DNA from: Terriglobia bacterium
Lineage (GTDB): Bacteria > Acidobacteriota > Terriglobia > Bryobacterales > Bryobacteraceae
NCBI GenBank assembly: GCA_020073615.1
Contig: JAIQEX010000051.1
Span: forward strand, 1 to 42,304
Direction of reading: 5' to 3'
DNA: 42,304 bases
The position numbers and the translations under genes are program-made. Of the stretch, positions 22,984 through 31,193 are shown piece by piece. Under the pieces are notes generated by a model that was not told the origin of the DNA, did not search any database, and was given only the letters and a program-made list of their open reading frames with translations. Each line of letters opens with the position of its first letter. Positions within the stretch are counted from its first letter, which is position 1.

Positions 22984-24819
22984 ATGAGAACCCGTCTGCA
23001 TGGAGTGCTGTTGCTGATGTTATCCGCAGCAGCGATGCCGGCTGCGCAACCGGCGCGGGACCTGCCGGCGGCCGTGATCGCGAACGTAGGATCGCGGCAG
23101 TCGGTCAACCTGAACGGTAAGTGGCAGGCCATCGTAGATCCCTACGAGACGGGATATTACGACTTCCGGCTCCAGCCCGATAAGGACGGGTACTTTCAGA
23201 ACGCCAAGCCGAAAAACAAGAGCGAGCGCATCGAGTATGATTTCGACGCTTCGGAACCATTGGATGTTCCCGGCGACTGGAACTCGCAGCGCGACACTCT
23301 CTTCTTTTACGAAGGAACGGTCTGGTACAAGCGCTCCTTCGACTATCGCGCGGAGCCCGGCACGCGCCTGTTCCTGTATTTCGGCGCGGCCAATTACCAG
23401 GCCATCGTTTACTGCAACGGGGAAGAACTGGGAAGCCACACCGGCGGATTCACTCCGTTCGCTTTCGAAGTTACCGGCAAAGTCCGCGAGAAGGACAATT
23501 TCGTGGTGGTCAAGGTGGACAACAAACGCCACCGCGACGGCGTCCCCACGGTCAATACCGACTGGTGGAACTACGGCGGACTGACGAGGGGCGTATCGCT
23601 GGTGGAGGTGCCGGCGACGTTCGTCGAGGATTACTTCATTCAATTGAAGAAGGGCGCGGCCAACACCATCGCCGGATGGGTCAGACTCAACGGCCCAAAG
23701 AGGCGGCAGCGGGTGACGGTGACCATCCCCGAGGCCGGCATCTCCGGTTCCCTCACCACCGATGCCAACGGCTACGGGGAGGTGAGCATTCCCGCGAAAC
23801 TGGATCTCTGGTCACCCGAAAACCCCAGGCTCTACCAGGTGAAGGTGACGGCGGAGACCGACTCGGTTGCGGACTCGATCGGTTTTCGCACCATCGAGAC
23901 CAGGGGCACGGACATTCTGCTGAACGGCCGGCCGGTGTTCCTGCGCGGCGTTTCCATTCACGAGGAGGCGCCCTACCGCGCGGGCCGGGCCTACAGCCAG
24001 GAGGATGCGCGCACGCTGCTCGGCTGGGCCAAGGAGATGGGCTGCAATTTTGTCCGGCTGGCGCACTACCCGCACAACGAATTCATGCTCCGGGAAGCGG
24101 ATCGCCTCGGTTTGCTGGTGTGGGAGGAGACGCCGGTCTATTGGACGATCGAGTGGGACAACCCTGGGACGTTCGCCAATGCCAGCCGCCAACTCCTCGA
24201 GAGCATGACCCGCGACCGCAACCGCGCATCCATTATTCTCTGGTCGGTAGCCAATGAAACGCCGGTCAACGAGGCACGCACCACCTTCCTGAGGAAGTTG
24301 GTTCAGCAGGCGCGAATCGAGGATCCCACGCGCCTGCTGACGGCTGCCCTGCTGCACCATGGCGACGGCGGCCCGACCCAGGAAAACGTCATCCTGATCG
24401 ACGACCCGCTGGGGGCGGACTTGGATGTGCTCGGCTGCAACGAGTACCTCGGATGGTATGACGGGCTGCCCGAAAAGGCCGACCGGTCCAGTTGGCAGAG
24501 CATCTACCAGAAGCCGCTGGTCATGAGCGAATTCGGTGCTGACGCGCTATTCGGCCTGCATGGGGATGCGCTCACCAGGTGGAGCGAAGAGTACCAGGAA
24601 AGCGTGTTCCGGCATCAACTCCAGATGCTGGACCGCATTTCGTTTCTGCGAGGGATGTCCCCCTGGATCCTGATGGACTTTCGCAGCCCGCGCCGGACCC
24701 TGCCGCACATCCAGGACTACTTCAACCGCAAGGGTCTCATCTCCGTGCGCGGGGATAAGAAGAAGGCGTTCTATGTCATGCAGGATTTCTACCGGATGAA
24801 AGCGAATCCTGTGGAGTAA
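22984..24819 (+). CDS. Secreted glycoside hydrolase family 2 enzyme (beta-glucuronidase-like)
   Basis: 611 residues from the ATG at 22984, which has aggag 8 bases before it and opens a signal peptide ending near AAMPAAQPA. The sugar-binding jelly roll comes first (YEGTVWYKRSFDY, NGEELGSHTGGFTPF), then an Ig-like domain, then a TIM barrel. Catalytic residues by family pattern are Glu425 in SVANETP (acid/base) and Glu516 in VMSEFGAD (nucleophile). Beta-glucuronidases and beta-galactosidases share this build; the SPWILMDFRSPRR segment near the end is typical of the glucuronidase branch. The last 141 bp of the gene recur at 26521-26661 and 43 bp recur at 33736-33778. It is probably co-transcribed with the TonB receptor. 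Confidence 0.93.
   Translation: MRTRLHGVLLLMLSAAAMPAAQPARDLPAAVIANVGSRQSVNLNGKWQAIVDPYETGYYDFRLQPDKDGYFQNAKPKNKSERIEYDFDASEPLDVPGDWNSQRDTLFFYEGTVWYKRSFDYRAEPGTRLFLYFGAANYQAIVYCNGEELGSHTGGFTPFAFEVTGKVREKDNFVVVKVDNKRHRDGVPTVNTDWWNYGGLTRGVSLVEVPATFVEDYFIQLKKGAANTIAGWVRLNGPKRRQRVTVTIPEAGISGSLTTDANGYGEVSIPAKLDLWSPENPRLYQVKVTAETDSVADSIGFRTIETRGTDILLNGRPVFLRGVSIHEEAPYRAGRAYSQEDARTLLGWAKEMGCNFVRLAHYPHNEFMLREADRLGLLVWEETPVYWTIEWDNPGTFANASRQLLESMTRDRNRASIILWSVANETPVNEARTTFLRKLVQQARIEDPTRLLTAALLHHGDGGPTQENVILIDDPLGADLDVLGCNEYLGWYDGLPEKADRSSWQSIYQKPLVMSEFGADALFGLHGDALTRWSEEYQESVFRHQLQMLDRISFLRGMSPWILMDFRSPRRTLPHIQDYFNRKGLISVRGDKKKAFYVMQDFYRMKANPVE
24678..24818. repeat. 141-bp direct repeat, copy 1 (3' end of the GH2 gene)
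   Basis: From ctttcgcagcccg to gtggagta, repeated at 26521-26661 with two visible base differences (ggggataag/ggggaaaag and cctgtgg/ccggtgg). This copy is the native end of the GH2 gene; the 1.7 kb between the copies is the ParA cassette. Confidence 0.93.
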
Positions 24820-24923
24820 GGCCCACCGCCCCCAGCGCGCCGCACACCTACTCTTGCGAGCGCGCGGCAGAGCCTATCCGCCAAATGCGGTAAACAACAG
24901 TGCGCGGGCAGAGGCGATCGTTT

Positions 24924-25397
24924 CTATTCGTCCTGAGTCGGTTTGGCTTCTCGACGCGCAACCGCGCGTATGGTTTCATGTGCACGTTCGTTGTCAATCA
25001 ATGACCGAAGTTTTTCAACCAGCGATTCTCTGTTAGAGAACCTGCGCATTGAACCACTTGGCACACTGAATCGTTGAATCGCAATGCGCTCCATGTCCCT
25101 CCGGGGGGTTGCTTCATCATTTACCAGTTTCTCAAGGTCGTCGAGCGAAGCCTTCTGAATATCCTCATCACTCATGCCCGTTGATATTGGAGGTTGATCA
25201 GTGCGGTGCTTTACGTGTGCGAAATGTTCCAGAAAGTCAGCGGGCCGTGATTTCAGAAAACGCAAAAGCGCTGAATATTGTCTGATAACGGCTTCATCAC
25301 TCCTGGCGGACACAAGCGCGTTGAGATGTGCAGTGAGCACCTTGAGCAGGGCTCCACCATCCTCTTCCCTATCTGGCGTCCCGTCCGTCATAGTCAT
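24924..25397 (-). CDS. ParA partner protein, unknown function
   Basis: 157 residues from the ATG at 25397, chosen because it overlaps the ParA stop in ATGA; a longer frame to 25553 would lie wholly within the ParA gene. The product is charged and probably mostly helical, with no membrane segment or signal peptide. Recognisable blocks are MSDEDIQKASLDDLEKLVNDE and RRFSNRESLVEKLRSLIDNE, both helix-like. It is not similar to ParB as far as I can see (no helix-turn-helix or CTPase box). Genes coupled in this way to ParA often encode the DNA- or cargo-binding partner, which is the likely role here (inference from position only). Confidence 0.75.
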   Translation of the reverse strand: MTMTDGTPDREEDGGALLKVLTAHLNALVSARSDEAVIRQYSALLRFLKSRPADFLEHFAHVKHRTDQPPISTGMSDEDIQKASLDDLEKLVNDEATPRRDMERIAIQRFSVPSGSMRRFSNRESLVEKLRSLIDNERAHETIRAVARREAKPTQDE

Positions 25398-26341
25398 TGG
25401 TCGATCCGAGTCTTTAGCTCTTCGCAAATCAACCTCATCATCCTCCTGGCCTTGTAGTTGGAACCATGCTTCCAAATGGGCAAGCCCGCGTTTAAGGCTT
25501 CCGGGATTGCAATGTAGTTCATCCCGATTGTCTCGATCATGTCGTTGCCCCACGTACGTCGCAGCGCTGCAATCTGCTCCGTATGAATGTTTGTAAAACC
25601 CGAGCGGGCATTTCCCGCGTGTTTGACTAGGAAGGACACTATACCAGCGAGGGAAGTGTCCGCAACAAAATTCATCGGAACATCCTTGGGCGGCACTTGC
25701 GCACTAGATCTTAGATATGCCAATTTGGAATCAATTTTGCTGTGAACAAGGTTGCGGAAATGAGTCACGCCCCGGCTTGAAAGCTCGTCCGGAATGACAG
25801 GAATTATGTATGAATCACTTGCAGCAAGGGCATTCTGGCTCACAATCTTCGTTGCCGGCGGACAATCGAAAAGCACGTAGTCATAGTGATCTTGAGCTCC
25901 GATGTGGTCAAGCCAGTGCGCCAACAGAGTTCTCTTTTCCCAATCAGACAGGTTTGCATTTCCGTAGGTCGTCGAAGCGAGGTCAATTTCAGTATCGTCG
26001 AGTTCGAACTGTGCACTCACGAAATCCAGAGTTGAATAAAGAACCTTGGAATTAGTGTATTGGCCCCTCTCACCGATCGCGTTCTTGATGATAATTTCTT
26101 GCCCTGGCATCGGAACCTTCCGATTACAGAAAGACTGGAAGATTCGATTTACTGTTCTTTGTTCTGTGACACACTTCTCCCATAGCGGCGCTCCCAGAAT
26201 TACGATGGATAGGCTCGACTGATGATCAACGTCGATGAGCAGGACGTTCTTCTCCTGGCCTGCAAGATGCGTGGCCAAGTGGAATGATAGCGTGGTCTTG
26301 CCTACGCCACCTTTGAAATTGATGATCGAAACCTTTTTCAT
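25394..26341 (-). CDS. ParA/MinD-family ATPase
   Basis: 315 residues. The deviant Walker A box is at residues 10-17 (KGGVGKTT, with the signature first Lys and Lys15), Walker A' is LLIDVDHQSSLS (Asp37/Asp39), and Walker B is VLFDCPPA. These ATPases form ATP-dependent dimers that bind DNA or membranes to position plasmids, chromosomes or protein cargo. The C-terminal third, with RSGFTNIHTEQIAALRRTW, contains a long insertion compared with minimal ParA. GC content is well below that of the neighbours, suggesting transfer. An open frame upstream (stop at 26338) overlaps its ATG as ATGA, but part of that frame runs antisense through the repeated GH2 fragment. Confidence 0.9.
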   Translation of the reverse strand: MKKVSIINFKGGVGKTTLSFHLATHLAGQEKNVLLIDVDHQSSLSIVILGAPLWEKCVTEQRTVNRIFQSFCNRKVPMPGQEIIIKNAIGERGQYTNSKVLYSTLDFVSAQFELDDTEIDLASTTYGNANLSDWEKRTLLAHWLDHIGAQDHYDYVLFDCPPATKIVSQNALAASDSYIIPVIPDELSSRGVTHFRNLVHSKIDSKLAYLRSSAQVPPKDVPMNFVADTSLAGIVSFLVKHAGNARSGFTNIHTEQIAALRRTWGNDMIETIGMNYIAIPEALNAGLPIWKHGSNYKARRMMRLICEELKTRIDQ

Positions 26342-26520
26342 TCAGGACGCGCTCCAGCTCCTCGCCTACCGGGGGCAACGACATAACGAACCCATTTCGG
26401 CCCGGCTTTCACCTCTGAGAATAACATCTTGTTTCCTGGCGCTGGAATACCCACGGAATGTCCCCTCCACGTCAGCAAAGGGGAGTTCGTGAGTCCTGTG
26501 GCCAAATCCCGTTCCACCAC

Positions 26521-26662
26521 CTTTCGCAGCCCGCGCCGGACCCTGCCGCACATCCAGGACTACTTCAACCGCAAGGGTCTCATCTCCGTGCGCGGGGAAA
26601 AGAAGAAGGCGTTCTATGTCATGCAGGATTTCTACCGGATGAAAGCGAATCCGGTGGAGTAG
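26521..26662 (+). pseudogene. 141-bp direct repeat, copy 2: detached 3' end of a GH2 gene
   Basis: Codes for the last 46 residues of the GH2 enzyme (FRSPRRTLPHIQDYFNRKGL…YRMKANPVE) with an intact stop, with no GH2 sequence before it. It is in the same orientation as the complete gene. The bases after the stop differ from those after copy 1, so one of the two junctions marks the original downstream neighbour. Confidence 0.92.
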
Positions 26663-26708
26663 CGAGCGGCTGCCATCGCCGGCGGCTCAGGCCTGGGCGA
26701 GCTGACAT

Positions 26709-28922
26709 CTAGTGCGGAGTCGCCCGCAACCGCGCGACGCGGGAAACCAGCGGAAGATCGGCATCGGCTCCCGTCCAGAGCTTCGCCAGCGGCTCCATCG
26801 CCTGTGCCGCCTTGGACTTGTCGCCACGATCCAGATAGATCTCCGCCAGGCGGGCACAGGCCTCCAGAGCATCCTGTTGCGGCTCCCATCCGGCAGCCAC
26901 CTCGCGTTTCGCAATCAGCTCCTGGTAACTGCTGATGGCCTGATCGATCTTTCCCGCGCGATCGTAGGCCCGGCAAAGAGCCGCCAGCATCAGCGTCCAC
27001 TGTATTTCGCGATAGGCTGTTTCCAGAACGGGGATGGCACGGCTGTATTCGCCCTGGGCGAGGGCGATTTCGCCTTCCAGCAGATGCAATTCGGCGGCTT
27101 CCGCGGCGGCCTGGCGATCGGTCCTGTCAGCCACACGTGCCAGCAGGCGCTGGGCCTTGTCCACTTCGCCCAGCCGGGCATACATCGCCGCGGTTCGCGT
27201 CTGCAGCCACACCGCCATTTGGGGCTTCCGCCCCAGATCCGCCGCCGCCCGGTCGAGTTCGGCGATCGCGGCCGCGCGGTCACCCTTCCCCGCCAGGAGA
27301 ATGGACAGGAATAGCCGGTTCCGCGCCACGACCACAGAGTCCCCCGCCACCGAACTCTCCGCGATGGCACTCTTGAGGAACTTCGCGGCGTCTCTATACT
27401 TGCCTTCCAGCATCGCCAGCAGCCCCAACGAGCGCAGGCCTCCCGGCTTGGTTGCCGTGGCCGCAACCGCCTGCGCGAATACTTCACGAGCCCCAGGCGG
27501 ATTCCCCGTCATAGCCAGCGCGAATCCGTATTCGTGATTGATGTTCCCGATCGTCAGCCATTTGCGCTCCAGGGCAAAGGCTTTCTGGTAATACGGAATG
27601 GCATCCGCCGACCGGCTCACGTTCTTATATGCAGTCGCGAGATTGATGAGCGCCGCGGAATTTCCCGGGACCACGCGGATTACTTCCAGGTACTGCCCCA
27701 CGGCCTCGCCGGCCCGTCCATTGCGCATCAGAAACGCCCCATAGCCGCTGCGCGCCTCCCAGTCGTCGGGATACGAGGCCAGGTATGCCTGGTAGGCCTC
27801 ACACGCTGCGCCCACGTGCAGCAGGGCCGCCTGATAGCGGGCTTCGATTGCCAACCGCTCCCTTTCCGTCACTCTCTCGCTGAGCTGGCGGGCGCGCTCG
27901 AAATGCATCTTGCCCTCTGCGGTCAGGTAGTAGACATGGCTCAGCAGCGCAGTTCCGAGAGCGGCATGCGCCATGGCAAAATTCGGATCCTGCTGCACCG
28001 CCGAGCGGTACAGCTCCAAACCGCGGCCATAATCGCCGTGGTCCCATACGGCTGCACCCTCGGCATAGGCCCGCAGGGCTTCCAATGATCGCGTGGTCAC
28101 CCGCGGCAATGGTCTGTCGTTGCGCCGCACGGAAAGCAGCGGCTCGCCGAGGCCGCGCCGGACTTTCGCCGCCAGGCCTCCAATCGCATCCAGGATCTCG
28201 TCCTGGTTGCGAGCGCGCTCCAGGTATCCCGCAACAGCTTCGCCGGTTCGCACGTCAATCAGCCTTGCGGAGATTGCATAAAGCCGGCCGACCCTGGAAA
28301 TTCCCGGCACGATCAGGCCTTTCGCCCCCTCCCGCGCGCAGATCTCCCGTCCCACGCCCTCGTCGATCCTGGTGTCTGCCGGCTTGCCCATGCGTCGCAG
28401 CACTTCCGCCACACGGCTCTTGGACATCAGGTTGGCGTGGCGCGATTGTTCCAAGCTCACCGCGAATGCTACTCCCAGCCCCCTATCGAAAATGGCCTCG
28501 CTCGTCTGGTTCTCGAAATCGGCCAGCACGATCCAATCGCGGGCGGCAAACGTGAGCGCCGGATGGCTGCCAGCCCACTGGCGCCAGCCCGCTCCACCCA
28601 GGCCTAGAACCGCGGCAGTGAGGGAGAACGCCAACACCCATCGCCGGGTACCATGGGGGGCCGGCCCTATGGCCGGGCGTGCCCGAACCTTGGATTCCGG
28701 TGTACGCCGGCTCAGCCACGTGTCGATCTCCGCGGTCGCCGCGTGCACCGAATCCCGCTGCTCATGGCTGTGGCGGCGAATGGGTAACCCCTCATCCTGT
28801 TCCCAACGCTGAACCGTCCTGACCGTGCGGTTCAGGTATGCGGCAATCTCTTTCCACGACTCCAGCCGTGCCGGACGGCGGTGTTCCGCCGGAATCGGCC
28901 CGGGCTGTGGATGCGTGCCCAT
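26709..28922 (-). CDS. TPR-repeat membrane regulator with N-terminal helix-turn-helix
   Basis: 737 residues from the ATG at 28922; a frame extension to 29051 is made of repeated promoter sequence and is rejected as coding. Residues ~18-50 form a MerR/excisionase-like helix-turn-helix (SWKEIAAYLNRTVRTVQRWE, then GLPIRRHSHEQRDSV). A membrane helix follows near residue 110 (LAFSLTAAVLGLGGAGW), then a domain with LADFENQTSEAIFDRGLG and TPR repeats to the end. This build, common in Solibacter-like genomes, suggests a membrane-bound transcription regulator with a periplasmic sensing part. A TTGTAA-18-TAGAAT promoter lies 32-61 bases before the start. Targets are unknown; the PEP-CTERM genes divergent from it are candidates. 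Confidence 0.85.
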   Translation of the reverse strand: MGTHPQPGPIPAEHRRPARLESWKEIAAYLNRTVRTVQRWEQDEGLPIRRHSHEQRDSVHAATAEIDTWLSRRTPESKVRARPAIGPAPHGTRRWVLAFSLTAAVLGLGGAGWRQWAGSHPALTFAARDWIVLADFENQTSEAIFDRGLGVAFAVSLEQSRHANLMSKSRVAEVLRRMGKPADTRIDEGVGREICAREGAKGLIVPGISRVGRLYAISARLIDVRTGEAVAGYLERARNQDEILDAIGGLAAKVRRGLGEPLLSVRRNDRPLPRVTTRSLEALRAYAEGAAVWDHGDYGRGLELYRSAVQQDPNFAMAHAALGTALLSHVYYLTAEGKMHFERARQLSERVTERERLAIEARYQAALLHVGAACEAYQAYLASYPDDWEARSGYGAFLMRNGRAGEAVGQYLEVIRVVPGNSAALINLATAYKNVSRSADAIPYYQKAFALERKWLTIGNINHEYGFALAMTGNPPGAREVFAQAVAATATKPGGLRSLGLLAMLEGKYRDAAKFLKSAIAESSVAGDSVVVARNRLFLSILLAGKGDRAAAIAELDRAAADLGRKPQMAVWLQTRTAAMYARLGEVDKAQRLLARVADRTDRQAAAEAAELHLLEGEIALAQGEYSRAIPVLETAYREIQWTLMLAALCRAYDRAGKIDQAISSYQELIAKREVAAGWEPQQDALEACARLAEIYLDRGDKSKAAQAMEPLAKLWTGADADLPLVSRVARLRATPH

Positions 28923-28940
28923 ACGGTAATTATCAGGATA

Positions 28941-29053
28941 AAGGAGTCGATTTATTCTATACCCCTTGGGCGGGACGTTACAAGCGCAAGCCGGCAGGTC
29001 CGGCAGGTGTCGTGATTTGCCACGCCGCGCCGCCTCACAGGGGCACGACATTT
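28941..29053. repeat. About 110-bp intergenic repeat, copy A
   Basis: From aaggagtcg to acgacattta; copy B is at 31006-31107, with gaps but long identical blocks such as tgtcgtgatttgccacgccg and ctcacaggggcacgac. Both copies contain a leftward promoter-like pair and a TGTCGTG…CACGACA inverted repeat. This copy provides the promoter of the TPR regulator. Confidence 0.85.
28954..28983 (-). promoter_or_regulatory. Promoter of the TPR regulator within repeat copy A
   Basis: On the minus strand: TTGTAA (28983-28978), an 18-base spacer and TAGAAT (28959-28954). Transcription should start near 28947, about 25 bases before the ATG. Copy B keeps TTGTAA-18-TAGAAC. Confidence 0.55.
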
Positions 29054-29300
29054 AGTTATTTGCGTTAGCCCGGGACCCGGAGCGCGCAATTTAACGACAT
29101 TTCGGCCAGGTGCGCTTCATGGCGTTTGGCCCGGCTGGGGGAACAGGAGCGTAATAGGGTCGAAGGAAAGATCGAACGGCGACTTCGTCCGGCAGCGGGT
29201 TGTCATGCTTCACGCGGGCGAGGAACGGATGGACAGACCGAGGAAGGAAGACAGACACGGGACGCTGTTCCCTCACCTCGCGGCTTGAAGGGAGCGTTGT

Positions 29301-30413
29301 ATGCATATTCGAGCGTCTGAACCGATGCGCGTATCTGCGCTGCAAGGGATTCGGCTGACTGCGGCCCTGCTGGCGGGAATGGTTCTTCTTGTCGGCCCTC
29401 CGGCCGCCAGCGCGGACGCCATCATCGATATGAGTAATTTCCTGACCCAGGCGCAAAGCCAGATGCAAAGCCCATTCGGGTACTATAGCTGGACTTATGC
29501 CTTAGCCCGAACCCAACTCTCGGGCGTGACGACGCTAGACAACTTTGCGGGCAGCCTCACGCCGGACTCAGCCCACCTGGAGATTGCCCTGAGCAAGTCT
29601 CTCGAAATCTGGTGTAATCCCGAGGCCCCTACCGCCTGCATCCAGAATGGTCCCACAGCGACCTATTCGCTAGCGGACGAGGCCTTCGCGATGGCCGGCG
29701 GCGGGGGCGCCGGCAGGGCACAGATTGCTTCCCTGGGTGCGACCGCTACGATGAGCGGAGAGGCTGATCGCGGGTCTGTCAACGGCGAGGCTTCAGGGGA
29801 AGCAAGATTCTGGGACACTATCGCGGTTCCGGCGTCGACCAACTATTCCGGTTACTTGCAGGTGGAAGCAACCGTTTGGGGCCAACTGGCCGTCGCGCAG
29901 GTTAACGGCCAACCCTACGCAGCCGTAGGCTTGACTTATGGAGGACGCTTCGGACAACTGGGGGCTTTTGCCGCGAACATCTGGGTCGATGCCCAGGGGA
30001 ACCCTCACACATCCCTCAGCCCGTCTGACACCGACCTCCGGAACGGCATCCCGGTGGACATCCGGGTGCCATTTGAACCCTCAGGATACAATCCCGCAAC
30101 CGGACTGTATTCCTACACGCCGGTCTGGTTCTACATGGATTTGTCGGCCAGCGTGGTGTGCGCCACCAGCGCTAGCGGCGGCGACACCGCAGGCTGCTCT
30201 GCCGCTTCGAACTACCAGGACACTTTGCAGATCACCAAGATCACGGTCCTGGATTCCAACGGGAATCCAGTTCCCGGAGCGACCGTGACGGCAGCTTCCG
30301 GATACAACTACAACGGGACATCCGAGACTCCCGAGCCGGCCAGCATGTGGTTGCTGATGGCCGGCTGCGCACTGCTTAGCCTCGGCTGCGCCGGAAAGCG
30401 CGCCGCTTCGTAG
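29301..30413 (+). CDS. PEP-CTERM sorted secreted protein 1
   Basis: 370 residues. A signal peptide (LTAALLAGMVLLVGPPAASADA) is followed by a Gly/Ser/Ala-rich exported body with little Lys. The C-terminal sorting signal is TPEPASMWLLMAGCALLSLGC followed by basic residues: a PEP motif, a hydrophobic helix and an Arg/Lys tail, recognised by exosortase. A gaaggga sequence 8 bases before the ATG at 29301 supports this start; an in-frame ATG at 29325 is the alternative. No exosortase gene is in the window. It is the first of four PEP-CTERM genes in a row and is divergent from the TPR regulator. Confidence 0.88.
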   Translation: MHIRASEPMRVSALQGIRLTAALLAGMVLLVGPPAASADAIIDMSNFLTQAQSQMQSPFGYYSWTYALARTQLSGVTTLDNFAGSLTPDSAHLEIALSKSLEIWCNPEAPTACIQNGPTATYSLADEAFAMAGGGGAGRAQIASLGATATMSGEADRGSVNGEASGEARFWDTIAVPASTNYSGYLQVEATVWGQLAVAQVNGQPYAAVGLTYGGRFGQLGAFAANIWVDAQGNPHTSLSPSDTDLRNGIPVDIRVPFEPSGYNPATGLYSYTPVWFYMDLSASVVCATSASGGDTAGCSAASNYQDTLQITKITVLDSNGNPVPGATVTAASGYNYNGTSETPEPASMWLLMAGCALLSLGCAGKRAAS

Positions 30414-30890
30414 AGGCACTCCGTTCCAGGCAGGCCATGAGGCTTCCGTGGGGCTTTTACCAGGCCCCGGCCGCGCACCGGAACCAGCGTGTTTCAGGTA
30501 GTGTTGGGCTGCGGCCCCGATTGAACCCGCGGCCACAGATCATTGCCGCGGCGCGCGGGTCTTCTCGTAGCCGGCAGCGCCGGGCGCCTCAGGCGGCGCC
30601 CGCTCTTCCCGCGGCGCCTTCCAGCATTGCGATAACACTCGAGCGCGATTTCCTGCTCCTCCTGCGTTTGCACTACCAGAATCCGCGTTCCGTATACGTC
30701 CGCCGGCCATCTTCCGGTCCTGCGAGCTGTATCGTCCTTGCGGGAGCCTGCCCGATGCTGGCCTCCCGGCGTCCGCTCCCTCTCGTTAGGGATCGATCAG
30801 ACAAGCGATGCTACCGAGCGTACGAATACGACGGTCCTCTATGGACACCGCCAGAATCCGATCGTCGGTCGGGATTTTGATGATGAAGAT

Positions 30891-30971
30891 GTAGAAGGGA
30901 TGGCCCGGTGCTGTCGGAAGCTCCCCCCACCAAAGCGGCTCCTGCCTCTCTCTCTTCTTTCGCGTCCCCAT
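30891..30971 (-). pseudogene. Transposase N-terminus fossil (IS1182-like)
   Basis: From the ATG at 30971 the leftward frame reads MGTRKKRERQEPLWWGELP then TAPGHPFY, which resembles the start of IS1182-type transposases (RQ..LW…LP..PGHPFY…LN). The family sequence stops there and the frame continues in unrelated residues to 30786. Promoter-like repeat copy B lies just upstream of it, so the repeat may have come with a transposase gene or been recruited by it. Confidence 0.5.
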
Positions 30972-31005
30972 CGCCATAACCCGAGCTGAGAGTCAAAACG
31001 TCGTC

Positions 31006-31107
31006 AAGGAGTCGGTTTGTTCTAAACCCCTTGGGCAGAACTTTACAAGCGGAAGCCCGGCCGGTGTCGTGATTTGCCACGCCGCGCCTCACAGGGGCAC
31101 GACATTA
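31006..31107. repeat. About 110-bp intergenic repeat, copy B
   Basis: Same orientation as copy A (28941-29053). It keeps the leftward TTGTAA-18-TAGAAC pair and the TGTCGTG…CACGACA arms but lacks about ten bases in the middle. It lies before the transposase fossil on the minus strand and before the second PEP-CTERM gene on the plus strand. Confidence 0.85.
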
Positions 31108-31193
31108 GGCGACAAGCTGGCAAATTCCCCTCTTTACGTTTGATTCTTTCCGGAACCGGCGCCACAGTCTCTGAGGGATAGGAGGATTTCTTG

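Larger units (their letters stand above)
24819..26520. mobile_element. ParA cassette bracketed by the 141-bp repeats
   Basis: 1.7 kb with visibly lower GC than its flanks, holding a ParA-type ATPase gene and a translationally coupled partner. It is bounded on both sides by copies of the GH2 gene's 3' end, the arrangement left by an element that inserts into a gene end and brings a replacement copy, or by a duplication followed by insertion. No recombinase gene is inside, so the cassette would have to be moved by enzymes encoded elsewhere. Confidence 0.5.
30414..31193. other. 780-bp intergenic region with a transposase fossil and repeat copy B
   Basis: Between the first and second PEP-CTERM genes. 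A GC-rich palindromic stretch near 30580-30605 (gcgcctcaggcggcgc) could act as a terminator for the first gene. At 30891-30971 there is a leftward transposase N-terminus fossil, and at 31006-31107 the second copy of the 110-bp repeat. Open frames such as 30437-30880 have no recognisable product and are not annotated. Confidence 0.6.

Noticed and set aside
26338-26553. 71-codon frame upstream of ParA ending with an ATGA overlap
   Set aside because: Its first codons are antisense to the duplicated GH2 tail, so it spans a junction. A shorter start at 26427 would give 29 residues with no recognisable features; kept only as a possibility.
28923-29051. N-terminal extension of the TPR regulator
   Set aside because: The extension is made of the 110-bp intergenic repeat and contains the promoter; the repeat's second copy does not preserve the frame.
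30437-30880. 147-codon frame between PEP-CTERM genes
   Set aside because: No ribosome-binding site, a composition dominated by Arg, Pro and Ala, and it runs through the fossil region; no product is recognisable.
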